This document shows, piece by piece, positions 44,619 through 53,435 of a DNA stretch of 64,000 nt (position 1 is the first letter of the stretch; every line of letters starts with the position of its first letter). The DNA lies in the NCBI RefSeq assembly GCF_000688235.1, contig NZ_JHYO01000006.1:1-64000 (forward strand), read 5' to 3'. The translations under genes were made by a program, and so were the position numbers. Source of the stretch: Terasakiella pusilla DSM 6293. Its GTDB lineage: Bacteria; Pseudomonadota; Alphaproteobacteria; Rhodospirillales; Terasakiellaceae. Under the pieces are notes generated by a model that searched no databases, was not told the origin of the DNA, and saw only the letters and a list, made by a program, of their open reading frames with translations.

Positions 44619-46358
44619 ATGACTATTCGTACAAAATTGATCGGCGCCTTTGCGTTGATCCTCGTTTTCCTGAGTGTAAACAGCACATTGTTGCTTGTGA
44701 ACGTTCAGTCGACCTCATCTTCCTTTGATGAAATTACAGACTCTTCCAAGCAGATTACAGATCAGGTCTTGCCACTGATTACGGTGACGCAGGATTTGAA
44801 AGTGAACGTCTTGCAGGTGCAGCAATGGCTGACGGATATATCTGCAACGCGTGGACTGGACGGGCTGAACGATGGCTTCGATGAAGCGCAAGCCAATGCA
44901 CAGGAATTTCGGGGCAATCTGGATGCTGCAATTCGCCTGACCAAATCTTTAAATAAACCGGAATTGACAGCCGCGTTGCAAGCCATGGGGCAAGCCTTCG
45001 ACCCATATTACGAAACCGGCAAAAAAATGGCACAGGCCTATATTGCTGAAGGCCCCGAAGGCGGCAATAAGATGATGGGCGACTTTGATGATGTTGCAGC
45101 TCGTATTCAAAGTGGTATGGATCAGGTTGCCATACAGGTTAAGCAGTTTGTTGCCGACCGTCTAAGCGCGGGTGAGGCCTTATTGTCTGATAAAAAGGCA
45201 GAAAACGCTTTACTGCAAAAAGTTGCCTTGGTGCCGATCATCCTGTCGGCTCTTGTCGGTTTGATGGTCGTTTTGGCGGTGTTGCGTATTTGTCGTAATA
45301 TTTCGGATATGACGGATGTCATGGCTGATCTGTCGCAAGGGAATCTGGATGTCCTCATTCCGGGGACAGAGCGCAAAGACGAGTTAGGGCATATGGCGGG
45401 GGCGGTTGCTATCTTTAAGGAAGAGGCCATTGAAAATAAAAATCTTCATGAAGAAAAGCAACGCCTTGACGAGAACGCCCGTCAACAACGTCAAGATACC
45501 ATGATGAAGATGGCTGATGAATTGGAAAGTCGTGTGGTCGGCAGCATGAAAGAAATCACGGCAATTTTGATCCAGTTGGAAGACATGTCCGTCCAAATGT
45601 CACGGGCTGCGGATACAACCAGTACCAAAAGTCAGGCGGTTTGCGCAGCGTCTGAGCAAACAACGGCAAATATGGAAGCCGTTTCGACATCGGGAACCGA
45701 GTTGTCGGCGTCAATTAGCGAAATTTCAAGGCAGGTGTCGCAATCTTCTGAATTGTCAAAAGTGGCGGTCGCGGAAGCGCAAGACACCAACGGGCGTATT
45801 GAGGCCTTGGCAAGCGAGGTTGCTCAAATCGACGATATTGTAAAGCTGATTACCGGTATTGCCGAACAAACCAATCTCCTGGCCCTCAACGCGACAATTG
45901 AGTCCGCGCGTGCAGGGGAAGCTGGGAAAGGATTTGCGGTTGTTGCCAGTGAAGTGAAAAATCTTGCCCAGCAAACGGCAAAAGCAACCGAACAAATTAG
46001 CGGGCAAATTGCTAAAATCCAGTCGGAGACATCAGGCGCAGTCAGTGCCATTGATGGCATTGCTCAAACGATCTCGCGGTTGGATGATTATGGCGCCTCT
46101 ATTGCTGCGGCGGTGGATCAGCAAAATTCAGCAACCCGCGAAATCTCCCACAATGTCCACGAGGCGGCACGCGGAAATGAGGAAGTGTCCCAGAATATTT
46201 CCGGTGTGGCAGAGGCAGCAGAAGATACTGATCAGTTGGCGCATAAAGTCTCTGATTCTGCCAATTTATTGAAAGACGGGAGCCAAAAGCTGCGCAGTTC
46301 GGTGCAAGGTTTCTTGGATGATGTGCGTGATGGAACTTCCGGAAATATAAGGTTCTAG
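44619..46358 (+). CDS. Methyl-accepting chemotaxis protein with four-helix sensor
   Basis: A 579-aa chemoreceptor: TM1 (about 7-29), a periplasmic helical region (about 30-190) with [22 protein letters not shown]2 (about 197-220), HAMP, and MCP domain with [20 protein letters not shown] at the tip. The sensor region lacks Cache features and looks like a four-helix bundle. It sits between the thioesterases and the ivd operon, with its own terminator after it. Its ligand could be an acid related to leucine breakdown, but only location suggests this. Confidence 0.92.
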   Translation: MTIRTKLIGAFALILVFLSVNSTLLLVNVQSTSSSFDEITDSSKQITDQVLPLITVTQDLKVNVLQVQQWLTDISATRGLDGLNDGFDEAQANAQEFRGNLDAAIRLTKSLNKPELTAALQAMGQAFDPYYETGKKMAQAYIAEGPEGGNKMMGDFDDVAARIQSGMDQVAIQVKQFVADRLSAGEALLSDKKAENALLQKVALVPIILSALVGLMVVLAVLRICRNISDMTDVMADLSQGNLDVLIPGTERKDELGHMAGAVAIFKEEAIENKNLHEEKQRLDENARQQRQDTMMKMADELESRVVGSMKEITAILIQLEDMSVQMSRAADTTSTKSQAVCAASEQTTANMEAVSTSGTELSASISEISRQVSQSSELSKVAVAEAQDTNGRIEALASEVAQIDDIVKLITGIAEQTNLLALNATIESARAGEAGKGFAVVASEVKNLAQQTAKATEQISGQIAKIQSETSGAVSAIDGIAQTISRLDDYGASIAAAVDQQNSATREISHNVHEAARGNEEVSQNISGVAEAAEDTDQLAHKVSDSANLLKDGSQKLRSSVQGFLDDVRDGTSGNIRF

Positions 46359-46372
46359 ACGGATTTAGGCGG

Positions 46373-46410
46373 AAAAAGTGAGCTTAGGTTTAACCGGCTC
46401 ACTTTTTTTT
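46373..46410 (+). terminator. Terminator after the chemoreceptor
   Basis: AAAAAGTGAGC (46373-46383) pairs with GCTCACTTTTT (46397-46407), with a 13-base loop and eight T in total. Confidence 0.9.
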
Positions 46411-46422
46411 ACAATTTATAAG

Positions 46423-46451
46423 TTGACGTTTACGTAAACGTAAAATAGGTT
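46423..46451 (+). promoter_or_regulatory. LiuR-type operator and promoter of the ivd operon
   Basis: -35 TTGACG (46423-46428), 17-base spacer, -10 TAGGTT (46446-46451). The palindrome ACGTTTACGTAAACGT (46426-46441) lies in the spacer, arranged exactly as before liuR and the thioesterases. It lies about 57 bases before the ivd start. Confidence 0.75.
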
Positions 46452-46507
46452 TTCTACAGAATTTAAAACGCATCACAATGCACCGAATAGGGAAATGGGA
46501 AAGAGTT

Positions 46508-47680
46508 ATGAGCTTCGTAGAATATCCTTCTTTGAACTTTAATCTGGGTGAAACAGCGGACATGATCCGCGATATGGTTAGCAACTTCGCAAAAGAGGAG
46601 ATTGCACCGATCGCGGCAAAAACCGATGAGGAAAACGCTTTCCCAAATGAGATGTGGCCACGTTTTGGTGAGCTGGGTTTGTTGGGGATCACGGTTTCTG
46701 AAGAATTTGGTGGTGCCGGTATGTCCTATCTGGAACATATCATCGCCATGGAAGAAATCAGCCGCGCTTCTGCCTCCATCGGCTTATCTTATGGCGCACA
46801 CTCCAACCTGTGCGTAAACCAGATCTATCGCAACGGCAATCAAGCTCAAAAAGAGAAGTACCTGCCGAAGCTGATCTCCGGTGAACATATCGGCTCCCTT
46901 GCCATGTCAGAACCAGGCTCGGGCTCCGATGTTGTTTCCATGAAATTGAAAGCCGAGAAAAAGGGTGATCACTATATCCTGAATGGCAACAAGATGTGGA
47001 TCACCAACGGACCGGACGCGGACACATTGGTTGTCTATGCCAAAACAGATTTGGCAGCAGGCCCAAAAGGGATCACCGCCTTTATCATTGAAAAAGGCTT
47101 CAAAGGGTTCTCCACCGCACAAAAGCTGGACAAGCTGGGTATGCGTGGCTCCAACACCTGTGAGCTGGTTTTCCAGGATTGTGAAGTGCCGGAAGAAAAT
47201 ATTCTGGGTGAATTGAACAAAGGCGTTCGTGTCTTGATGTCCGGTCTGGATTACGAACGTGCGGTTCTTGCTGGTGGGCCGACCGGGATTATGCAGGCTT
47301 GTATGGATGTTGTTGTCCCCTATATCCATGAGCGTAAGCAGTTCGGTCAGTCCATCGGCGAGTTTCAACTGATCCAAGGCAAGATCGCCGATATGTATTC
47401 GACCATGAACGCCTGTAAAGCTTATGTATACGCGGTGGGCGCAGCCTGTTCACGTGGGGAGACAACGCGTAAAGATGCAGCGGGTGTGATCCTGTATGCG
47501 GCTGAAAAGGCAACGCAGATGGCCTTGGATGCGATTCAGATTTTGGGTGGCAACGGTTACATCAACGAATATCCGACAGGTCGCCTGTTGCGTGATGCAA
47601 AGCTCTATGAAATCGGTGCGGGGACATCTGAAATCCGCCGTATGTTGATCGGTCGCGAGCTGTTTGCTGAAACGAAATAA
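46508..47680 (+). CDS. ivd: Isovaleryl-CoA dehydrogenase
   Basis: A 390-aa FAD enzyme that oxidises isovaleryl-CoA to 3-methylcrotonyl-CoA in leucine breakdown. Two features support the assignment: the catalytic glutamate is in [20 protein letters not shown], the isovaleryl position, and the usual position near the C-terminus has Gly ([11 protein letters not shown]). FAD and CoA contacts include [20 protein letters not shown]. Start ATG 46508 matches the family start better than the 10-codon-longer ATG 46478. It is first in the operon. Confidence 0.94.
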   Translation: MSFVEYPSLNFNLGETADMIRDMVSNFAKEEIAPIAAKTDEENAFPNEMWPRFGELGLLGITVSEEFGGAGMSYLEHIIAMEEISRASASIGLSYGAHSNLCVNQIYRNGNQAQKEKYLPKLISGEHIGSLAMSEPGSGSDVVSMKLKAEKKGDHYILNGNKMWITNGPDADTLVVYAKTDLAAGPKGITAFIIEKGFKGFSTAQKLDKLGMRGSNTCELVFQDCEVPEENILGELNKGVRVLMSGLDYERAVLAGGPTGIMQACMDVVVPYIHERKQFGQSIGEFQLIQGKIADMYSTMNACKAYVYAVGAACSRGETTRKDAAGVILYAAEKATQMALDAIQILGGNGYINEYPTGRLLRDAKLYEIGAGTSEIRRMLIGRELFAETK

Positions 47681-47686
47681 TATAGC

Positions 47687-47711
47687 GCCCCTGTTTCGGC
47701 AGGGGCCTTTT
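47687..47711 (+). terminator. Intraoperon hairpin after ivd
   Basis: GCCCCTG (47687-47693) pairs with CAGGGGC (47700-47706), 6-base loop, then CTTTT. It may cause partial termination before the thiolase gene, giving more ivd than downstream products. Confidence 0.65.
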
Positions 47712-47737
47712 AAAAAAGAATGATTGAGGAAAAGAAT

Positions 47738-48928
47738 ATGTCTAACAACGATCCTATCGTCATCGTCGGTTCTGCACGTACGCCCATGGGCGGTATGCAG
47801 GGCGCGTTTAATGATCTGACAGCGGCAGAGCTTGGTGGGCAGGCAATTAAGGCGGCTGTTGAGCGTTCTGGCGTAAAGCCGGGCGACGTGGAAGAAGTCA
47901 TCTTCGGTAACGTCCTTGGCGCAGGTCAAGGTCAAGCGCCAGCACGTCAAGCCACGCTTGGCGGGGGGCTGGAGCTCAAGACGGGTGCAACCACCATCAA
48001 CAAGATGTGTGGGTCCGGTATGAAGGCCACTATGATGGCACACGATCTGTTGAAGGCTGGCGTCAATGACGTGATGATCTCCGGCGGGATGGAAAGCATG
48101 ACAAATGCACCGTACCTGTTGCAGAAAGCACGTGGCGGCATGCGTCTAGGCCATGGGGAAGTGAAAGATCACATGTTCCTTGACGGTCTGGAAGATGCTT
48201 ATGATAAAGGCCGCTTGATGGGGACTTTTGCGGAAGAAACGGCAACTGTCTATCAGTTTACCCGTGAAGAGCAGGACGAATTTGCGATCCGTTCCCTGGC
48301 ACGTGCCAATGGCGCGATTGCAGACGGGTCTTTTAAAGGCGAGATTGCGCCTGTGACAGTCAAGTCGCGTAAAGGTGAGGTGGTTGTGGACACGGATGAG
48401 CAGCCGGGCAAGGCGCTTCCGGACAAAATCCCGACATTGCGCCCAGCCTTTGCCAAGGACGGGACTGTGACGGCCGCGAACTCTTCGTCCATCTCTGACG
48501 GGGCGGCGGCCTTGGTTTTGATGCGTGAAAGTGAAGCTGAAAAACGCGGTCTTAAGCCGCTGGCACGTATCCTGGGTCACACGACCCATGCGCAAGAACC
48601 AAACCTGTTTACCACAGCTCCTGTCTTCGCCATGAAGGCATTGTTGGATCAAGTGGGTTGGTCCAAAGATGATGTGGACCTGTGGGAGATCAACGAAGCT
48701 TTTGCTGTTGTGACCATGGCCGCAATCCGTGATCTTGATCTGGATGCAGAGAAGGTCAATGTTCATGGTGGGGCCTGTGCCTTGGGTCATCCGATTGGCG
48801 CAAGTGGTGCCCGTATCATTGTGACTTTGCTCGCTGCACTAGAAAAATACGGCAAGAAAAACGGCGTTGCCTCCCTCTGTATCGGGGGTGGTGAAGCGAC
48901 CGCAATGGCGTTTGAGCGTATCGTATAA
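47738..48928 (+). CDS. Acetyl-CoA C-acetyltransferase (thiolase)
   Basis: A 396-aa thiolase that interconverts acetoacetyl-CoA and two acetyl-CoA. The catalytic Cys is in TTINKMCGSGMKATMMAHDL, the His and second Cys in GGACALGHPIGASGARI, and NEAF is present. The start at 47738 follows GAGGAAAAG; the frame is open 6 codons upstream. It completes leucine breakdown after HMG-CoA lyase yields acetoacetate, which still needs a CoA-transferase that I do not see here. Confidence 0.93.
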   Translation: MSNNDPIVIVGSARTPMGGMQGAFNDLTAAELGGQAIKAAVERSGVKPGDVEEVIFGNVLGAGQGQAPARQATLGGGLELKTGATTINKMCGSGMKATMMAHDLLKAGVNDVMISGGMESMTNAPYLLQKARGGMRLGHGEVKDHMFLDGLEDAYDKGRLMGTFAEETATVYQFTREEQDEFAIRSLARANGAIADGSFKGEIAPVTVKSRKGEVVVDTDEQPGKALPDKIPTLRPAFAKDGTVTAANSSSISDGAAALVLMRESEAEKRGLKPLARILGHTTHAQEPNLFTTAPVFAMKALLDQVGWSKDDVDLWEINEAFAVVTMAAIRDLDLDAEKVNVHGGACALGHPIGASGARIIVTLLAALEKYGKKNGVASLCIGGGEATAMAFERIV

Positions 48929-48963
48929 TTCAGTACTGACGAAATGGAAATAGAGTCAAACAG

Positions 48964-50100
48964 ATGATTCTGAGTGAAGAACAAACATTGATCCGCGATA
49001 TGGTGCGTAACTTTGCACAAGATCGCATTGCTCCCAATGCTCGCCAGTGGGAGGCCGATGAGGCCTTCCCAAAGGAGATTTTTGCCGAGATGGCAGAGCT
49101 GGGTTTGATGGGGATGGTCGCACCGGCAGAGTATGACGGATCGGACATCGGCTACGTTGGACTTGCACTGGCACTTGAAGAAATTTCAGCTGGAGACGGT
49201 GCTTTAAGTACGGTTCTTTCTGTACATAATTCAGTAGGTTATGGTCCAATATTAAAGTTTGGCACGAAAGAGCAAAAAGAGAAATATCTTAAACCAATGG
49301 CTTCAGGTGAGCATCTTGGATGTTTTGCTTTAACTGAGCCACACACCGGGTCTGATGCGTCTGCGTTAAAGTGTCGCGCGAAGCGTGATGGGGATCATTA
49401 TGTCCTCAACGGCACTAAGCAATTTATCACCTCTGGCAAAATTGGCGATACGCTCATTGCATTTGCCGTAACGGATCCGGATGCGGGTGCGAAAGGCATT
49501 TCTGCCTTTATCGTGCCGACAGATACACCGGGCTACATTGTCTCCAGCCTTGAACATAAGATGGGGCAAAAGGCATCGGATACGGCGCAGATCGTTTTTG
49601 AAGATATGCGTCTTCCGGTTGAAAATTTGTTGGGCGAAGAAGGCATGGGCTACAAGATCGCCCTGTCCAATTTGGAGAGTGGTCGGATCGGGATTGCGTC
49701 CCAATGTGTGGGCATGGCCCGTGCGGCACTGGATGCTGCTGTGGATTATGCCAAAGATCGGGAAGCTTTTGGCAAGCCGATTGCGCAACATCAGGCTATT
49801 GGCTTTAAATTAGCCGATATGGCCACCCAAATCCATGCCGCCCGTCAGATGGTCATGCACGCAGCCGCTTTGCGCGATGCGGAAATGCCCTGTTTGAAGG
49901 AAGCGTCCATGGCAAAAGTCTTTGCGTCTGAAATGGCGGAAAAGGTCTGTTCAGATGCCATCCAGATTTTTGGAGGGTATGGCTATTCATCGGAGTTTCC
50001 GGTGGAAAAATACTATCGTGATGTGCGGATTTGCCAAATCTATGAAGGGACCAGCGAGGTGCAAAAAATTGTCATCTCCCGCGCGGTCTTAAATGGTTAA
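48964..50100 (+). CDS. Short- or branched-chain acyl-CoA dehydrogenase
   Basis: A 378-aa FAD enzyme, second of its type in the operon. Its catalytic glutamate is at the usual site, in CQIYEGTSEVQKIVI, unlike ivd. FALTEPHTGSDASALKCRA is the FAD-contacting loop. The substrate is probably isobutyryl- or 2-methylbutyryl-CoA, or butyryl-CoA; context favours a branched one. A segment at about 49180-49375 uses more TTA, ATA and CTT codons than the rest. It is the last gene before a 300-base gap. Confidence 0.9.
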   Translation: MILSEEQTLIRDMVRNFAQDRIAPNARQWEADEAFPKEIFAEMAELGLMGMVAPAEYDGSDIGYVGLALALEEISAGDGALSTVLSVHNSVGYGPILKFGTKEQKEKYLKPMASGEHLGCFALTEPHTGSDASALKCRAKRDGDHYVLNGTKQFITSGKIGDTLIAFAVTDPDAGAKGISAFIVPTDTPGYIVSSLEHKMGQKASDTAQIVFEDMRLPVENLLGEEGMGYKIALSNLESGRIGIASQCVGMARAALDAAVDYAKDREAFGKPIAQHQAIGFKLADMATQIHAARQMVMHAAALRDAEMPCLKEASMAKVFASEMAEKVCSDAIQIFGGYGYSSEFPVEKYYRDVRICQIYEGTSEVQKIVISRAVLNG

Positions 50101-50400
50101 TTTGACCATCTGCTAGGTATGTAGTGATTTGTTTTTATTAAGGTAATTCGTTAACGTTTGAGCGTCCTAAAAGTTAGATCTACGGATATTACCTGACGTT
50201 CAAATGACCCGATAAAAACGATAGTCTACATATGTAGTTAAAAAAGGTGCTGGGAGAGGGGAATTCCGTTGTCCTTTCCCAGCCTTCGCCAAATGAGGCG
50301 CTGGTGTTGTGTTTTTAAACATAACGGTTGAAGCCACAGGCAATTGGCGCAATGATCCATAAAGTCGAAATCAATTCGGCACAGGCAGGGAACGGCAAAA
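50101..50400 (+). other. Gap with hairpins and a palindrome before the carboxylase genes
   Basis: It holds TTAACG (50151-50156), 17 bases and TTAGAT (50174-50179), a plausible promoter of the same spacing as the LiuR promoters, but with only the left half of the palindrome (ACGTTT). An imperfect inverted repeat (50157-50166 with 50195-50204), the perfect palindrome CTACATATGTAG (50226-50237), and a 7-bp hairpin GCTGGGA/TCCCAGC (50249-50283) follow. No open frame. Internal promoter or leader is likely. Confidence 0.5.
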
Positions 50401-51012
50401 ATGTCAGAGAAGATAATCGAATTTTATTTCGAATTTGGCAGTCCGTATGGCTATTTTGCGGCAAACCAGATTGATGAACTGGGCAAGGAATTTGATCGCG
50501 AGGTCATTTGGAAGCCCTATATGCTGGGTACAGCCTTTGCCAAGACCGGATCCGTGCCGCTGCGTGAAGTCCCTTTAAAGGGCGAATACTGCATGTATGA
50601 CTGGGAACGGATCAGCGCCTACACGGGAACACCGTGGGCAGTGCCGGATAAGTTCCCGACCGCTGTTCTCGCGCCGCCACGGGCGTTTTACTGGCTGATG
50701 GATCAAGGCAGGACGGACCTTGCCAAGACTTATGCCAAAGCGGCCTATAAAGCTTATTTCGCCGATAAAAGACCTGTCTGGCTGGCAGAGGAAGCGGCGG
50801 AAGTCGCCAGCGAATGCGGCATCGATAAACAAGAATTCCTGACAGCGGTGCAGGATGCACACGTTAAATCCAGATTAATTGAAGAAGGCCAAAAAGCGAT
50901 TGATCGCGGTGTCTTCGGTTCTCCCTACTTCATCGTTGATGGTGAACGTTTTTGGGGGTGGGACCGTTTGCCCATGATCCGTGATTGGCTCCAACAGGGG
51001 AAGTGGTCATAA
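50401..51012 (+). CDS. 2-Hydroxychromene-2-carboxylate isomerase-like protein (DsbA fold)
   Basis: A 203-aa thioredoxin-fold protein of the kappa glutathione transferase type. FYFEFGSPYGYFAANQIDEL has the conserved Ser-Pro near the glutathione site, and GVFGSPYFIVDGERFWGWDR is the conserved end. In naphthalene degraders it isomerises hydroxychromene carboxylate, but homologues occur in many operons without aromatics. Here it lies 3 bases before the methylcrotonyl carboxylase beta gene, so its role may be in leucine degradation, unknown in detail. Confidence 0.88.
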   Translation: MSEKIIEFYFEFGSPYGYFAANQIDELGKEFDREVIWKPYMLGTAFAKTGSVPLREVPLKGEYCMYDWERISAYTGTPWAVPDKFPTAVLAPPRAFYWLMDQGRTDLAKTYAKAAYKAYFADKRPVWLAEEAAEVASECGIDKQEFLTAVQDAHVKSRLIEEGQKAIDRGVFGSPYFIVDGERFWGWDRLPMIRDWLQQGKWS

Positions 51013-51015
51013 ACC

Positions 51016-52629
51016 ATGAGCATTTTAAAAACGTCGATCAACACCCGGTCTGATGAGTTCAAGACCAACGCAGAAGCCATGCAAAAACAAGTGGACGACC
51101 TGCGCGAAGTAATTTCCACTGTCAAAAAAGGCGGCGGGACAACAGCGAACGAACGTCACATTCGCCGCGGCAAGTTGCTGGCACGCGAACGGATCCGTCG
51201 CTTGCTGGATGTGGGCTCGCCTTTCCTTGAGCTATCCCAGCTTGCAGGGTGGGAGTTGTACCCGGAAGATGGCGTGGTCGCCGCTGGTGGGGTGATCACT
51301 GGCATCGGGCGCATTGAAGGTCAGGAATGTATGATCGTGGCAAACGACCCCACCGTTAAAGGCGGGTCTTACTATCCGATCACGGTTAAAAAGCATCTGC
51401 GCGCCCAAGAGATCGCGATGCAGAACAATCTGCCCTGTGTGTATCTGGTTGAATCCGGTGGGGCGAACCTGCCGCGTCAAGATGACGTCTTCCCTGATCG
51501 TGATCACTTTGGCCGCATCTTCTATAATCAGGCAAATATGTCCGCTCAAAACATCCCGCAGGTCGCGGTGGTGCACGGGTCTTGTACGGCGGGTGGCGCT
51601 TACGTGCCTGCCATGTCTGATGAAAGTATCATTGTAAAAGAACAAGGCACCATCTTTTTGGGTGGTCCACCGCTGGTAAAAGCGGCAACGGGTGAAGTTG
51701 TCACCGCCGAAGATTTGGGCGGTGCGGATGTGCATTGTAAGGTCTCTGGCGTTGCAGATCATTATGCACAAGATGATGGTCACGCCTTGTCCTTGGCCCG
51801 TCAGGTTGTGCGTAACCTCAACCGTGTGAAAAATCCAAACCTCGATATCCGCGAGCCGGAAGAGCCGCTGTATGATGCTAAGGAACTGTATGGCATCATT
51901 CCGGCAGATACGAAAAAGCCGTTTGATATCCGTGAAGTGATTGCCCGTATCGTCGATGGATCGCGCTTTGATGAATTTAAAGCACTTTACGGTACGACAT
52001 TGGTCTGTGGTTTTGCCCATCTTTATGGCTATCCGGTCGGGATTGTGGCGAATAACGGTATCTTATTCTCTGAAAGTGCCCAAAAAGGTGCGCACTTTAT
52101 TGAACTTTGCGCCCAACGCGGTATTCCGCTGCTGTATTTGCAGAACATCACCGGCTTTATGGTCGGACGTAAGTATGAGTCGGAAGGGATCGCCAAACAC
52201 GGTGCCAAGATGGTGACGGCTACAGCTTGCGCGAATGTGCCGAAAATCACCTGCGTGATCGGTGGCTCCTTTGGGGCGGGTAACTATGCCATGTGTGGTC
52301 GCGGTTATTCCCCGAACTTTATGTTCATGTGGCCGAATTCCCGTATCTCCGTCATGGGGGGGGAACAAGCCGCGGGCGTTCTGTCCACCATCAAACGTGA
52401 TGGGATGGAACGTAATGGTCAGGAATGGTCGGCTGAAGAGGAAGAAGCCTTCAAAGCCCCGATCCGTGAGAAATATGAAGTCGAAGGCCATCCGTATTAT
52501 GCCTCCGCCCGTTTGTGGGATGACGGGATCTTTGATCCGGTCGATACCCGCATGATGCTGGGTCTATCCTTGTCTGCCGCCCTGAACAAACAAATCGAGC
52601 CGACCAAGTTCGGCGTGTTTAGAATGTAA
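51016..52629 (+). CDS. mccB: Methylcrotonyl-CoA carboxylase beta subunit
   Basis: A 537-aa carboxyltransferase subunit that carboxylates 3-methylcrotonyl-CoA. It has [58 protein letters not shown] and [18 protein letters not shown], all of the methylcrotonyl branch rather than propionyl. Neighbouring genes (ivd, methylglutaconyl hydratase, alpha subunit, lyase) support it. Called liuB in leucine/isovalerate operons. Confidence 0.95.
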   Translation: MSILKTSINTRSDEFKTNAEAMQKQVDDLREVISTVKKGGGTTANERHIRRGKLLARERIRRLLDVGSPFLELSQLAGWELYPEDGVVAAGGVITGIGRIEGQECMIVANDPTVKGGSYYPITVKKHLRAQEIAMQNNLPCVYLVESGGANLPRQDDVFPDRDHFGRIFYNQANMSAQNIPQVAVVHGSCTAGGAYVPAMSDESIIVKEQGTIFLGGPPLVKAATGEVVTAEDLGGADVHCKVSGVADHYAQDDGHALSLARQVVRNLNRVKNPNLDIREPEEPLYDAKELYGIIPADTKKPFDIREVIARIVDGSRFDEFKALYGTTLVCGFAHLYGYPVGIVANNGILFSESAQKGAHFIELCAQRGIPLLYLQNITGFMVGRKYESEGIAKHGAKMVTATACANVPKITCVIGGSFGAGNYAMCGRGYSPNFMFMWPNSRISVMGGEQAAGVLSTIKRDGMERNGQEWSAEEEEAFKAPIREKYEVEGHPYYASARLWDDGIFDPVDTRMMLGLSLSAALNKQIEPTKFGVFRM

Positions 52630-52640
52630 GGGGGCTAGGG

Positions 52641-53435
52641 ATGTCTGAAACGTCAAGAATTGATATTGATGCACGCGGTGTCGCAACCCTGACCATGACC
52701 CGTGCGGAGATGCACAACGCCTTTGATGACGCCATGATCGCGGATTTGACGGCTAAGTTAAAGCAACTGGAAAGTAACGAGGCCGTGCGCGTCGTCGTGC
52801 TGGCAGCAGAAGGGAAAAGCTTTTCTGCCGGTGCCGACCTGAATTGGATGAAGCGCATGGCGGCTTATTCCTATGAGGAAAACTTCGCCGATGCCATGGG
52901 CCTTGGCGGGTTGCTGGAAACGCTAAACTTCCTCAAAAAGCCGACGATTGCGAAAGTCCAGGGCGCGGCCTTTGGTGGCGGTGTTGGATTGGTTGCGGCC
53001 TGTGATATGGCTGTGGGGTCTGAATATGCCAGCTTCTGCCTGTCGGAAGTTAAGCTGGGGCTGATCCCGGCGGTGATTTCACCTTACGTGGTCAATGCCA
53101 TGGGGCAGCGCGCGTCGCGCCGCTATATGCTGACAGCGGAACGGTTCAAGGCAGATGAAGCCTTGCGCTTTGGCCTGTTGCATGAGGTCGTGAGTGCGGA
53201 TGAACTGGACGCAGCTGTTGAGCGGCTAATCGAGAACTTGATGATCAATGGTCCGGCGTCTGTCGCAGCCTGTAAGGATTTAATCTTTGCGGTCTACAAC
53301 CGTCCTGTGGATGCGGATGTGATCAAAGATACTGCCGAACGGATCGCCACTCAACGCGCATCCGTGGAAGGGAAAGAAGGCCTTGGCGCTTTTCTGGAGA
53401 AACGAAAACCGTCTTGGGTTAAGGGGAACGAATAA
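52641..53435 (+). CDS. liuC: Methylglutaconyl-CoA hydratase
   Basis: A 264-aa crotonase that hydrates 3-methylglutaconyl-CoA to HMG-CoA. The oxyanion-hole segments are AEGKSFSAGADLNWMKRM and VQGAAFGGGVGLVAACDMAV. The catalytic region SFCLSEVKLGLIPAVISPYV is typical. It lies between the two carboxylase subunit genes, the standard liu order. Its stop shares a base with the mccA start. Confidence 0.93.
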   Translation: MSETSRIDIDARGVATLTMTRAEMHNAFDDAMIADLTAKLKQLESNEAVRVVVLAAEGKSFSAGADLNWMKRMAAYSYEENFADAMGLGGLLETLNFLKKPTIAKVQGAAFGGGVGLVAACDMAVGSEYASFCLSEVKLGLIPAVISPYVVNAMGQRASRRYMLTAERFKADEALRFGLLHEVVSADELDAAVERLIENLMINGPASVAACKDLIFAVYNRPVDADVIKDTAERIATQRASVEGKEGLGAFLEKRKPSWVKGNE

